DNA from: Streptomyces sp. NRRL F-2580
GTDB taxonomy: Bacteria > Actinomycetota > Actinomycetes > Streptomycetales > Streptomycetaceae
DNA length: 64,000 nucleotides
Reading direction: 5' to 3'
NCBI RefSeq assembly: GCF_000720115.1
Contig: NZ_JOIR01000007.1
Coordinates: 136,796-200,795, forward strand
Shown here: positions 52,902-63,939 of the stretch, piece after piece
How positions within the stretch are numbered: position 1 is the stretch's first letter
Layout: each line of letters begins with the position of its first letter
Translations under genes and position numbers: made by a program
Notes under the pieces: generated by a model
Seen by the model: the letters and a program-made list of their open reading frames with translations, nothing else
The model's database searches: none
What the model was told of the DNA's origin: nothing

Positions 52902-53612
52902 GTGTACACGATTGCGCTCGGCCCTGAGTGGCTGTCCCCGGACTACCTGATCTCGCACTTCGGCCTGATCGGCATCCTGGTCATCGTCTTCGCCGAGTCG
53001 GGACTCTTCGCGTTCCTGCCCGGCGACTCCCTGCTGTTCACGGCGGGCCTGCTGGTCGCGGACGGGCAGTACATCAAGCAGCCGCTGTGGCTGGTCTGCA
53101 CCCTGATCGTGGCCGCCGCGATCCTCGGTGACCAGGTCGGCTACATGATCGGCAAGTTCTTCGGGCCGAAGATCTTCAACCGGCCGAAGTCCAAGCTCTT
53201 CAAGCGGGAGAACCTCGACAAGGCGCACGAGTTCATGGACCGGCACGGCCCGAAGGCCATCGTGCTCGCCCGCTTCGTGCCGATTATCCGTACCTTCGCC
53301 CCGATGGTCGCCGGCGCCGGCTCGATGAAGTACCGCACCTTCCTGACGTACAACGTCATCGGCGGCATCGGCTGGGGCGCGGGCGTCACGATGGCGGGGT
53401 ACTGGCTCGGCCAGATCGAGTTCATCAAGACGAACGTCGAGCCGATCCTGGTGGCCATCGTCCTCATCTCGGTCATCCCGGTGATCTTCGAGGTGCTCAA
53501 GGCCCGCAAGGAGAACAAGGCGAACGGCGCCGAGGCGCAGCCCGAGGTCGCCGCCGTCGACGGCTCTGGCCCCCAGACCCCGGGCACCCGCGGCCGCCAC
53601 GCGAAGCGCTAG
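52902..53612 (+). CDS. DedA-family membrane protein
   Basis: Integral membrane protein of 236 residues starting at GTG 52902. The DedA core is seen: FAESGLFAFLPGDSLLFTAGLL, GDQVGYMIGKFFGPKIF and the conserved ARFVPIIRTFAPMVAGAGSM, with the essential Glu/Asp and Arg residues of the family. About five hydrophobic segments. DedA proteins include undecaprenyl-phosphate and other lipid flippases. The last 40 residues are a soluble, disordered tail (GAEAQPEV...). Flanked by a terminator and a dispersed repeat; monocistronic. Confidence 0.9.
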   Translation: MYTIALGPEWLSPDYLISHFGLIGILVIVFAESGLFAFLPGDSLLFTAGLLVADGQYIKQPLWLVCTLIVAAAILGDQVGYMIGKFFGPKIFNRPKSKLFKRENLDKAHEFMDRHGPKAIVLARFVPIIRTFAPMVAGAGSMKYRTFLTYNVIGGIGWGAGVTMAGYWLGQIEFIKTNVEPILVAIVLISVIPVIFEVLKARKENKANGAEAQPEVAAVDGSGPQTPGTRGRHAKR

Positions 53613-53636
53613 CCGCTTCAGCGCCGCCGCCCTGTT

Positions 53637-53706
53637 CAGCCCCTCCGGCGTTCGAGGAGGGGGCCCCGGACGGAGTCTGGGGGAGGGTCCGGGGCGGAGC
53701 CCCGAT
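53637..53706. repeat. Dispersed GC-rich intergenic repeat
   Basis: AGCCCCTCCGGCGTTCGAGG with a following GGGGCGGAGCCCC unit, a relative of the elements at 22180 and about 41410. It fills most of the gap between the convergent DedA and exporter genes. Confidence 0.7.
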
Positions 53707-53749
53707 CGGTGAGCCGCGCGAGGGACATCGCATCAGCCACCCCGTACGG

Positions 53750-55390
53750 CTAGAAGCCTCGGGTCCGCTTCGCCGCACGGCGCTTCGCGGCGCTCGCGGC
53801 CCCCGGGATCCGCATGAACAGCCGGGACGTCTCCGACCCCAGGTTGACCCCGATGGCGATGGCCAGCGCGATGGCCGCCGCGTTCACCAGGGAGGCCAGA
53901 CCCTCGTTCAGCCGGTTCTCGGCGATCAGCAGCAGCCCGTAGTACGTCGCCGAGCCGGGCAGCAGCGGGCCGATGGCGGCCGTCACGTACGGCAGGGCGG
54001 AGGCGAAGCGGTAGCGGGAGAAGAGCTGCCCGAAGAGGCCCACCAGCCCGGCGGCGATGGCGGTGGACGGCACGGGCGGGATGTGGCCGGCGTAGTGCAG
54101 GGCGCCGAAGGTGACCCAGGCGACCCCGCCGTTGAGGGTCACGATCAGCACGGTGGAACGCTCCTGCTGGAGCAGGATCGCGAAGGTGAAGACCAGCACC
54201 ATCGAAGCCGCGATCTGGATCAGCGGCCGCTGCTGGATCTCCAGGACCTCCTCCGGCCGGGGGGAGGCGTCGAACTGCAGGCCGACGTACAGCACGACCA
54301 GCACGCCCATGATGATGCCGATGAAGAGGTACATGACCTCCAGCAGGCGGGCGGAGGCGGTGATGTAGAAGCCGGTCAGGCCGTCCTGCACGGCCGCGAC
54401 CAGGGCCCGCCCGGGCAGCAGCGCGAAGAGCCCGCCGGTGATCACCGCGGAGGCCTTGACGTCGATCGCCGTCATGTTCAGCGCCACCCCGATCGCGGCG
54501 GGCGGCATGGCCGCGACCACGAACTGGTAGAACTCCGGCAGCCCGCGGCCGGCGCACAGCCAGGCCAGCCGGTCGCCGAGGACCGCGCCGAGCGCCGCCG
54601 CGATGAACACCAGCACCCCGCCGCCGACCAGGGTGGAGGCGGCGCCGGCGAGCAGTCCGGCGGAGGCGGTGAGCATCCAGCCGGGGTACGGGTGCCGGTT
54701 GCGGCGGATCTCGGCGAGGCGCCGGTAGGCCTCCTCCAGCGAGACGTCGATCTCGGGGGCGCTGATGTCGTCCACCAGCCGGTAGACGGCCGAGAGTCGG
54801 TTGTAGTCGGTGCCGCGGCGGCGCACGGTCCGGTTCGCCGAGACCGGGTGGTCCACCAGCGAGGGCTGGTGGGTGATCGACAGCAGGGTGAAGGTGACGG
54901 TGGGCTCGCAGCGGTCCAGCCCGTAGGAGCGGGTCACCGCGAACATGGCCGCCTCCACGTCCTCGGCACCCTCGCCGCCCGCGAGCAGCAGCTCGCCGAT
55001 GCGCAGGGTCAGGTCGAGCACGCGGCCCACGGCGGGTCCGGACTCGCTCGGCCGGTGCACGAGATCCGGTACGGGCCGCACGTCGACCGGCATGCGCAGC
55101 ATCGTGCGCATGCGGTCCTGCCAGGGGGATTCCTTCAGCTGGACGACGTGGAAGTCCTGGCCTGGGGTGTAGGCGGGCGGGGAGTGCGCGGCGCTGTAGG
55201 TGGCCGGGGTGGCGAAGGCCGAACCCCCGGGCTCGGGCTGCACCGGCTCGGCGCCGGCCGGACGGGCGAACTCCGAGGTGGGCTGGTCCTCGTCGAGGGC
55301 GTCCGGCTCCATTCCGGGCGGCGGCGTGAAGGCGCTGTGCGCCTCGTCGGACTGGGGCTTCCTGTCCTCTGCCCCGTCGGCCTCCGCCAC
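53750..55390 (-). CDS. ThrE-type threonine/serine exporter family protein
   Basis: Membrane protein of 546 residues from GTG 55390. A disordered acidic Pro-rich head of about 90 residues precedes the soluble DUF1212 domain (LDLTLRIGELLLAGGEGAEDVEAAM...VTFTLLSITHQPS, about 120-210), then some ten membrane helices in two halves (TASAGLLAGAASTLVGGGVLVFIAAALGA..., LALAIAIGVNLGSE). This matches ThrE of Corynebacterium, which exports threonine and serine. No amino-acid gene lies nearby, and the substrate is not proven. The basic tail (AAKRRAAKRTRGF) ends at the repeat. Confidence 0.88.
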   Translation of the reverse strand: MAEADGAEDRKPQSDEAHSAFTPPPGMEPDALDEDQPTSEFARPAGAEPVQPEPGGSAFATPATYSAAHSPPAYTPGQDFHVVQLKESPWQDRMRTMLRMPVDVRPVPDLVHRPSESGPAVGRVLDLTLRIGELLLAGGEGAEDVEAAMFAVTRSYGLDRCEPTVTFTLLSITHQPSLVDHPVSANRTVRRRGTDYNRLSAVYRLVDDISAPEIDVSLEEAYRRLAEIRRNRHPYPGWMLTASAGLLAGAASTLVGGGVLVFIAAALGAVLGDRLAWLCAGRGLPEFYQFVVAAMPPAAIGVALNMTAIDVKASAVITGGLFALLPGRALVAAVQDGLTGFYITASARLLEVMYLFIGIIMGVLVVLYVGLQFDASPRPEEVLEIQQRPLIQIAASMVLVFTFAILLQQERSTVLIVTLNGGVAWVTFGALHYAGHIPPVPSTAIAAGLVGLFGQLFSRYRFASALPYVTAAIGPLLPGSATYYGLLLIAENRLNEGLASLVNAAAIALAIAIGVNLGSETSRLFMRIPGAASAAKRRAAKRTRGF

Positions 55391-55507
55391 GCGTCCTCCA
55401 GTCCGTGATCACCTGCCGTACCAGTATGCGGAACCGTTTGCTCCATGGCGAAGCCAGCCCGTTCCGTGCCGATGCCGTGCGGGTGCCGTGCGGGTGTGGC
55501 GCGAAAA

Positions 55508-55552
55508 CGACAGTGGGCGGCACCCCCATCGCGGGGGTGCCGCCCACTGTCG
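55508..55552 (-). terminator. Terminator of ppa
   Basis: A perfect 20-pair stem (55508-55527 with 55533-55552) with loop ATCGC; on the minus strand it continues in TTTT. It lies 48 bases after the ppa stop. Confidence 0.92.
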
Positions 55553-55599
55553 AAGCCAAGGGGCCGGGGGATTCCCCCGACCCTGCTCACCGGCGGAGC

Positions 55600-56094
55600 C
55601 TAGTGGTGGCCACCCTGCGCCTCAAGGCGCTTGTACGAGGCCTCGATCTCGGCCTCGGCCTCGGTGCGACCGACCCAGTTCGCGCCCTCGACCGACTTGC
55701 CCGGCTCCAGGTCCTTGTAGACCTCGAAGAAGTGCTGGATCTCCAGGCGGTCGAACTCGGAGACGTGGTGGATGTCGCGCAGGTGCTCGACACGCGGGTC
55801 CGAGGCCGGCACGCAGAGCAGCTTGTCGTCGCCGCCCGCCTCGTCCGTCATGCGGAACATGCCGATGGCGCGGCACTTGATCAGGCAGCCGGGGAAGGTC
55901 GGCTCGTCCAGGATGACCAGCGCGTCCAGCGGGTCGCCGTCCTCGCCGAGGGTGTTCTCGACGAAGCCGTAGTCGGCCGGGTAGCTGGTCGAGGTGAAGA
56001 GGCGACGGTCCAGACGGATCCGGCCGGTCTCGTGGTCCACCTCGTACTTGTTCCGCGAACCCTTGGGGATCTCGATGGTGACGTCGAACTCCAC
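55600..56094 (-). CDS. ppa: Soluble inorganic pyrophosphatase
   Basis: Family I pyrophosphatase of 164 residues that removes pyrophosphate from biosynthesis. GTG 56094 is the start: GGAGGAG lies six bases upstream and itself falls within an in-frame ATGGAGGAG that gives a false earlier start at 56109; ATG 56121 is also possible in frame. Motifs: [38 protein letters not shown] with the metal-binding Asp cluster, and VPASDPR. It is the cytosolic counterpart of the membrane pyrophosphatase in this window. Located next to dacB with divergent promoters, as in mycobacteria (Rv3628/Rv3627c). Confidence 0.97.
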   Translation of the reverse strand: MEFDVTIEIPKGSRNKYEVDHETGRIRLDRRLFTSTSYPADYGFVENTLGEDGDPLDALVILDEPTFPGCLIKCRAIGMFRMTDEAGGDDKLLCVPASDPRVEHLRDIHHVSEFDRLEIQHFFEVYKDLEPGKSVEGANWVGRTEAEAEIEASYKRLEAQGGHH

Positions 56095-56258
56095 GTCCTG
56101 CTCCTCCATGATCAGCTTCATTGCTTCGAGACTGCGTTTGATTCACCTGCGTGCGCGACCGCCCCGGCCCTGCCGGGTGGGGTGCCATGCTCGCGGCAAG
56201 ACGCAATGGTTAAGTGTCCCTCACGCATATGTGTGATCGCGAAAGGGGCTGGTCCGAG

Positions 56259-57713
56259 GTGCCATTGGTCAAGTCGTGGCAGCTCATCGCGGGTGCGGCC
56301 GTCGCCGGCCTCGCCCTGTCGGTGGCAGCGGTGGCCGCCGCCGGTCCGTGGGACTCCGGCCAGCGTAAGGCCGAGCGGGACAGAGCCGCCTCCTGGGGCC
56401 TCACGGGTGGCGCAGATCACGGCCGCGGGCCTGGCTCCGGGCTCCTGCCGCAGGCCGCCCCCAGCGCGCCGGGGGTGCTCGGCGCGATCGGCCCCGGCGT
56501 CCCGCAGGGGCAGGCGGCCGTCCCCGCCGCCTCCGGGAAGCTCGCCGCCGCGCTCAAGCCGCTGCTCGCCGACCCCGCGCTCGGCACCGTCCGTACCGCC
56601 TCCGTCGTCGACACCGCCACCGGGCAGGTCCTCTACGAGTCCGGGGCGCGGGACGCCATGACCCCCGCCTCCACCGTCAAGATCGTCACGGCTGCAGCCG
56701 CGCTGTCCGCGCTCGGGCCCGAGCACCGGATCAGGACCACCGTCGTGCCCGGAGCCGCTCCCGGACAGATCGTCCTGGTCGGCGGCGGCGACCCCTCCCT
56801 CACCGCGAAGAAGAAGAGACCCGCCGGATCCGGCGGCAGCCTCGTCGCGCTCGCCGCCGACACCGCGCAGGCCCTCAAGGCCGCCGGAACCGACACCGTG
56901 ACCCTCGGCTACGACGACAGCCTCTACACCGGCCCCGCCCGCCACCCGATCGGCGTCAACCCCAACATCGCGCTCGTGACCGCCCTGATGGCCGACGAGG
57001 GTCGCCCCGACGACTCCACGTCCGGGCCCGTGGACCGGACCGAGGACCCCTCCAAGGACGCCGCCCGCGCCTTCCGGACCCTGCTCACCGAGCGCGGCAT
57101 CAAGGTCACCGGCGAACCCGCCGAGGCGAAGGCCGCCGCCGGTGCGGGCGCCTCCGCCCAGCCGCTCGCCACCACCCTCTCCACCCCGGTGGCCGGGCTC
57201 GTCGAGCGGATGCTGACCAACAGCGACAACGACATCGCCGAGGCCCTCGCCCGCCAGACCGCCCTCGCCTCCGGGCAGCCCGCCAGCTTCGAAGGCGCCG
57301 AGAAGGCCGTCGCCGCCAAGCTCGCCGCCCTCGGGGTCGATAGCCCGGGCTCCCGCTTCGCCGACGGCAGCGGCCTGAGCCGCGCCGACAAGGTCAGCGC
57401 CGGCCTGCTGACCGGCCTCCTCGCCAAGGCCGCCGACCCGCAGCGCCCGGAGCTGCGGCCGGTCCTGACCGGACTGCCCGTCGCCGGCTTCACCGGGACC
57501 CTGCGCGGCCGCAACGCGGGCACCTCCCCGGCCGCGGGCCTCCTCCGGGCCAAGACCGGCACCCTGACCGGCGTGAACTCCCTCTCCGGGACCGTCGTCG
57601 ACTCCTCCGGCCGACTGCTCGCCTTCGCCTTCCTGACCGCGAACGCCCCCGGCCCCGAGGGCGCGGAGAAGGCCCTCGACAAGCTGGCCGCGGCCGTCGC
57701 GGCCACCTCGTAG
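56259..57713 (+). CDS. dacB: D-alanyl-D-alanine carboxypeptidase/endopeptidase (DacB, PBP4 type)
   Basis: Peptidase S13 protein of 484 residues. GTG 56259 gives the usual VPLVKSWQLIAGAAVAG N-terminus with a signal anchor; AAAGGGG lies 12 bases ahead. The catalytic serine is in PASTVKIVTAAAALSALG (SxxK), the SxN motif in MLTNSDNDIAEALAR, and KTG in RAKTGTLTGVNSLSG. An Ala/Gly/Pro linker of 50 residues lies between the anchor and the domain. It trims D-Ala from peptidoglycan peptides outside the membrane. The next gene on the same strand begins 60 bp later. Confidence 0.93.
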   Translation: MPLVKSWQLIAGAAVAGLALSVAAVAAAGPWDSGQRKAERDRAASWGLTGGADHGRGPGSGLLPQAAPSAPGVLGAIGPGVPQGQAAVPAASGKLAAALKPLLADPALGTVRTASVVDTATGQVLYESGARDAMTPASTVKIVTAAAALSALGPEHRIRTTVVPGAAPGQIVLVGGGDPSLTAKKKRPAGSGGSLVALAADTAQALKAAGTDTVTLGYDDSLYTGPARHPIGVNPNIALVTALMADEGRPDDSTSGPVDRTEDPSKDAARAFRTLLTERGIKVTGEPAEAKAAAGAGASAQPLATTLSTPVAGLVERMLTNSDNDIAEALARQTALASGQPASFEGAEKAVAAKLAALGVDSPGSRFADGSGLSRADKVSAGLLTGLLAKAADPQRPELRPVLTGLPVAGFTGTLRGRNAGTSPAAGLLRAKTGTLTGVNSLSGTVVDSSGRLLAFAFLTANAPGPEGAEKALDKLAAAVAATS

Positions 57714-57773
57714 GTCCGTCCGGGCCGGGCCCGAGGGGGTCCGCAGGGCGCCCTGCCCACGTACGGTTGACGC

Positions 57774-58910
57774 ATGACGAGCATCAGTGGTGCGGAGATG
57801 GTCGACTGGAACCTCGCGGTGGCGACCGCGACCCGCTTGGTGCGTCCCGGGCCGGAGGTCACCCGGGACGAGGCACGGGCGGTCGTCGCGGAGCTGCGCG
57901 GGCACGCCAGGATTTCGGAACGACACGTGCGCGAGTTCACCAGGATGATCCCGGAAGGGTCCGCCGTCCCCGACACCCCCGTCCTGGTCGTCGACCGGGC
58001 CGGCTGGGTCAAGGCCAACGTCGCGGGGTTCCGCGAGCTGCTCCAGCCGCTCCTCGCCAAAATGCAGGACCGCCGCGCGGGCGCCCCCGGCGGAGCCGTG
58101 CTCGGCGTGGTCGGCGGCAAGGTCACCGGCGTCGAGCTGGGCATGCTGCTGAGCTTCCTGGCCTCCAGGGTCCTCGGCCAGTACGAGACCTTCGCCCCGG
58201 TCTCGCGCGACCTGCCGGCCTCGGCCTCGGGCGGCCGGCTTTTGCTCGTCGCCCCCAACATCGTGCACGTCGAGCGCGAGCTGGAGGTGAACCCGCACGA
58301 CTTCCGGCTGTGGGTCTGCCTGCACGAGGAGACGCACCGTACACAGTTCACGGCCGTCCCGTGGCTGCGGGACCACCTCGAAGGCGAAATCCAGACGTTC
58401 CTGGGCGCCACCGAGGTGGACCCGGCGACCGTGCTGGAGCGCATCCGGGAGGCCGCCCAGTCCTTCGTGGGAGCCCGCCCGGACGCCGAGCACGGCGACG
58501 AGGGCCGCTCCCTCGTCGAGCTCGTGCAGACCCCCGAGCAGCGCGAGATCCTGGGCCGCCTCACCGCCGTCATGTCCCTCCTGGAGGGCCACGCCGACTT
58601 CGTCATGGACGGCGTCGGCCCGCAGGTGGTGCCCTCGGTCGCCGAGATCCGCGAGAAGTTCCAGCAGCGCAGGGCCAGCGGGGCCGGCCGCCTCGACTCC
58701 GCCCTGCGCAAGCTCCTCGGCCTCGACGCCAAGCTGCGCCAGTACCGCGACGGGGAGCGCTTCGTGCGCGCCGTCGTCGACCAGGTCGGCATGGACGGCT
58801 TCAACCGGGTCTGGACCTCCCCGAACACATTGCCGACCAAAGCGGAGATCGCCAGGCCCGCCGAGTGGGTGACCCGGGTCCACCGCAAGGGGAGCGAACA
58901 GAGCGACTGA
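57774..58910 (+). CDS. DUF2342 zinc-dependent metalloprotease family protein
   Basis: Protein of 378 residues with ATG 57774. The zinc motif HEETH is at residues 184-188 (CLHEETHRTQF), and a third ligand is likely Glu in EGHADFVMD. The N-terminus MTSISGAEMVDWNLAVATATRLVRPGP is the hallmark of the family named 'zinc-dependent metalloprotease' or 'coenzyme F420 biosynthesis-associated'. It has no signal peptide. The gene sits between dacB and tilS in all actinobacteria that I know of (Rv3626c in M. tuberculosis). Biochemical role is not established. Confidence 0.88.
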   Translation: MTSISGAEMVDWNLAVATATRLVRPGPEVTRDEARAVVAELRGHARISERHVREFTRMIPEGSAVPDTPVLVVDRAGWVKANVAGFRELLQPLLAKMQDRRAGAPGGAVLGVVGGKVTGVELGMLLSFLASRVLGQYETFAPVSRDLPASASGGRLLLVAPNIVHVERELEVNPHDFRLWVCLHEETHRTQFTAVPWLRDHLEGEIQTFLGATEVDPATVLERIREAAQSFVGARPDAEHGDEGRSLVELVQTPEQREILGRLTAVMSLLEGHADFVMDGVGPQVVPSVAEIREKFQQRRASGAGRLDSALRKLLGLDAKLRQYRDGERFVRAVVDQVGMDGFNRVWTSPNTLPTKAEIARPAEWVTRVHRKGSEQSD

Positions 58911-58928
58911 GGGTGACTCAAGGGGCTC

Positions 58929-58985
58929 AGGCCTGTCCGTCACGTACGGGGTCCTTCACCCTCCCCATACGTGACGGACAGGCCT
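58929..58985. terminator. Long perfect 18-bp stem
   Basis: AGGCCTGTCCGTCACGTA (58929-58946) pairs with 58968-58985, and inner GGGG/CCCC extend it. From here to 59209 no gene is seen; the last part carries the tilS leader. Confidence 0.85.
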
Positions 58986-59209
58986 AAACATGTCTCACTG
59001 GGGGAAGCAGCATCACCCGTCCGAGGGACCGTGGGCCGTGGAAGGGCGTGCGATGCTCGGGGAACGGCTCGGTTCTGTCACCATCGACGCACTCTGAGTG
59101 ACATCCCTGACTGACAGCCCCCGCCCCGCGGGGGTACCGAGTACCACCCCCAGCGCACCACACCCCCAAAGCCTCCGAGGCATCCGAACTCCATCGAAGG
59201 GCACCGGAC

Positions 59210-60244
59210 ATGGGTCCCCATCCTGCGGTCGCGGCGATACGCCTGGCGGTCCGCCGCGTACTCCACGACGTCCTCACCGACCTCACCGACACCCCCGCCG
59301 ACCCTCGCACCGCAGCGGGCACCCGGCCACTCGTCCTCGTCGCCTGCTCCGGCGGCGCCGACTCCATGGCGCTCGCCTCCGCACTCGCCTTCGAGGCCCC
59401 CAAACTCGGCATCCGGGCCGGCGGCATCACCGTCGACCACGGGCTCCAGGCCGGCTCCGACCTGCGCGCCGCCGAGGTCGTCACCCGCATGACCGCACTC
59501 CGCCTCGACCCGGTGGAGTCCGTCGCCGTGCGCGTCGGCCGTGACGGCGGGCCCGAGGCCGCCGCCCGCGATGCCCGCTACGGGGCCCTGGACGAGGCCG
59601 CAGACCGCCTCGGGGCCGTCGCCGTGCTCCTGGGGCACACCCGGGACGATCAAGCCGAAACCGTCCTGCTGGGCCTCGCCCGCGGCTCCGGGATCCGCTC
59701 GCTGTCCGGCATGGCCGAAAAGTCCGGAGGCCCCGGCCGCGGCCACCGCTACCGCCGCCCCTTCCTCCAGCTGGACCGGCAGACCGCCCGCAAGGCCTGC
59801 ATGGTCCAGTCCCTCGCCGTCTGGGACGACCCGCACAACATCGACCCCGCCTACACCCGCTCCCGCCTGCGCCACGAGGGACTGCCCGCCCTGGAGAAGG
59901 CGCTGGGCAAAGGGGTCGTCGAGGCGCTGGCCCGCACCGCCCAGCTCTCCCGCGACGACGCCGACGCCCTCGACGCCTGGGCCGCCGAGGCCGAGACCGG
60001 CGTACGGGACGCGGACGGCCGCCTGGAGTGCGCCAAGCTGTACGCCCTGCCCCCGGCCGTCCGCCGCCGGGTGCTGCGCAGGGCCGTGGTCGCCGCGGGC
60101 TCTCCCGCGGGCTCCCTCTTCGCCCGCCACATCGAGGAAGTCGACCGGCTCATCACCGGATGGCGCGGCCAGGGCGCCATCAACCTGCCCGGCCGGGTCG
60201 AGGCCCAGCGGCAGGGTGGCAGACTTGTCATCCGGCAGGGCTGA
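59210..60244 (+). CDS. tilS: tRNA(Ile)-lysidine synthase
   Basis: ATP-dependent enzyme of 344 residues that converts the CAU anticodon of tRNA-Ile2 to lysidine-AU, allowing it to read AUA. PP-loop SGGADS is at residues 47-52, followed by [31 protein letters not shown] and [28 protein letters not shown]. The C-terminal TilS domain is short, as in other actinobacteria. ATG 59210 follows GAAGGG. Next gene hpt 65 bp away; they are probably co-transcribed. Confidence 0.95.
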   Translation: MGPHPAVAAIRLAVRRVLHDVLTDLTDTPADPRTAAGTRPLVLVACSGGADSMALASALAFEAPKLGIRAGGITVDHGLQAGSDLRAAEVVTRMTALRLDPVESVAVRVGRDGGPEAAARDARYGALDEAADRLGAVAVLLGHTRDDQAETVLLGLARGSGIRSLSGMAEKSGGPGRGHRYRRPFLQLDRQTARKACMVQSLAVWDDPHNIDPAYTRSRLRHEGLPALEKALGKGVVEALARTAQLSRDDADALDAWAAEAETGVRDADGRLECAKLYALPPAVRRRVLRRAVVAAGSPAGSLFARHIEEVDRLITGWRGQGAINLPGRVEAQRQGGRLVIRQG

Positions 60245-60309
60245 TTGGTGCTGAAACACGGCTGAGTCCTCCGGGGACACCCCCGGAGCCCCGGCCGACA
60301 ACGAAAGTG

Positions 60310-60870
60310 ATGCGGGTGGACGAGAAGGACATGGGCAACGACCTCCAGTCGGTGCTCATCACCAAGGAAGAGATCGACGCGAAGCTGGCCGAGCTGGCTG
60401 CGAAGATCGACGCGGAGTACGCGGGCAAGGACCTGCTCATCGTCGGTGTGCTCAAGGGCGCCGTGATGGTGATGGCGGACCTGGCGCGCGCCTTGTCCAC
60501 CCCGCTCACCATGGACTGGATGGCGGTGTCCTCGTACGGCGCCGGGACCCAGTCCTCGGGTGTGGTCCGGATCCTCAAGGACCTGGACACCGACATCAAG
60601 GACAAGCACGTCCTGATCGTCGAGGACATCATCGACTCAGGTCTGACGCTGTCCTGGCTGCTGTCGAACCTGGGCTCCCGCCAGCCGGCCTCCCTCGAGG
60701 TCGTCACGCTGCTGCGCAAGCCCGAGGCCGCGAAGGTCGCGATCGACGTGAAGTGGGTCGGCTTCGACATCCCCAACGAGTTCGTGGTGGGCTACGGCCT
60801 CGACTACGCGGAGAAGTACCGCAACCTGCCGTTCGTCGGCACGCTCGCCCCGCACGTCTACGGCGGCTGA
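60310..60870 (+). CDS. hpt: Hypoxanthine phosphoribosyltransferase
   Basis: Purine salvage enzyme of 186 residues making IMP or GMP from hypoxanthine or guanine and PRPP. ATG 60310 begins [14 protein letters not shown] 60331 is an alternative. The PRPP loop is [19 protein letters not shown], and the flexible loop and C-terminal [17 protein letters not shown] are conserved. The order tilS-hpt-ftsH-folE is conserved in actinobacteria. Confidence 0.95.
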   Translation: MRVDEKDMGNDLQSVLITKEEIDAKLAELAAKIDAEYAGKDLLIVGVLKGAVMVMADLARALSTPLTMDWMAVSSYGAGTQSSGVVRILKDLDTDIKDKHVLIVEDIIDSGLTLSWLLSNLGSRQPASLEVVTLLRKPEAAKVAIDVKWVGFDIPNEFVVGYGLDYAEKYRNLPFVGTLAPHVYGG

Positions 60871-61095
60871 TCCCGCTCCCGGCCGCTCCCGGTCTCCGGG
60901 GCCCTGCGGGAAAGCACCGCGGGCTCCGGGGAACCTGTGGGCGATTCCCGCCGTTGGAGCAGGGGAAGGCGGGTCTGTCAGCCGTCCCACGGGGCCGCGG
61001 GTGACAATACAGGGGTACATTCCGAAGAACAGTCTTTACTCACAGCAGCATTTACCTACGGGCAGGAGGGACGGGGTGCCTGGCGCCCCGTATGG

Positions 61096-63132
<2,037 letters not shown>

Positions 63133-63148
63133 TCCACCCGGAATGGAA

Positions 63149-63184
63149 GCCGCGCCCCCCAGGTTCTAGCCTGGGGGGCGCGGC
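63149..63184 (+). terminator. Terminator after ftsH
   Basis: GCCGCGCCCCCCAGG (63149-63163) pairs perfectly with 63170-63184 around TTCTAG, followed by ACTTTC. It separates ftsH from folE. Confidence 0.9.
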
Positions 63185-63244
63185 ACTTTCATCTGGTCAT
63201 ACTTGGGTGGCCGCGAGCGCTGTGCACACAGGAACGAGGAAGAA

Positions 63245-63853
63245 ATGACCGACCCAGTGACCCTGACCGGCGACGAGGGCACGATCGGCGAGTTCGACGA
63301 GAAGCGCGCCGAGGCGGCGATTCGCGAGCTCCTGATCGCGGTCGGCGAGGACCCGGAGCGGGAGGGTCTCCTGGAGACCCCGGCGCGCGTGGCGCGGTCG
63401 TACCGGGAGATATTCGCCGGCCTGTACCAGCGGCCCGAAGAGGTCCTGACCACGACGTTCGACATCGGCCACGACGAGATGGTCCTCGTGAAGGACATCG
63501 AGGTCATGTCGAGCTGTGAGCACCACCTGGTGCCCTTCCACGGGGTCGCGCACGTCGGCTACATCCCGTCGACCGACGGCAAGATCACCGGCCTGTCGAA
63601 GCTGGCCCGCCTCGTGGACGTGTTCGCCCGCCGCCCCCAGGTGCAGGAGCGCCTGACCACGCAGATCGCGGACTCCCTGATGGAGATCCTGGAGCCCCGC
63701 GGGGTCATCGTGGTCATCGAGTGCGAGCACATGTGCATGACCATGCGCGGCGTCCGCAAGCCCGGCGCGAAGACCATCACCTCGGCGGTCCGCGGCCAGC
63801 TCCGCGACCCCGCCACCCGCAACGAGGCGATGTCCCTGATCATGGCCCGCTGA
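63245..63853 (+). CDS. folE: GTP cyclohydrolase I
   Basis: First enzyme of tetrahydrofolate synthesis, 202 residues, converts GTP to dihydroneopterin triphosphate. ATG 63245 follows AGGAAGAA. The zinc ligands are C91 and H94 in [12 protein letters not shown] and C164 in [11 protein letters not shown]; the catalytic HVGY(I)P region and GVRKPGAKT are intact. In other Streptomyces folP, folB and folK genes follow close behind; here the sequence 110 bp downstream begins an insertion sequence. Confidence 0.97.
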   Translation: MTDPVTLTGDEGTIGEFDEKRAEAAIRELLIAVGEDPEREGLLETPARVARSYREIFAGLYQRPEEVLTTTFDIGHDEMVLVKDIEVMSSCEHHLVPFHGVAHVGYIPSTDGKITGLSKLARLVDVFARRPQVQERLTTQIADSLMEILEPRGVIVVIECEHMCMTMRGVRKPGAKTITSAVRGQLRDPATRNEAMSLIMAR

Positions 63854-63939
63854 GCCGGCTGAGCCCGCCGATGCCCGCGGGCCCGCCGTCGCCCGGACGG
63901 GGCCTAGACGAGTAAGTCCGATGTCTTCGGGTGCATAAA

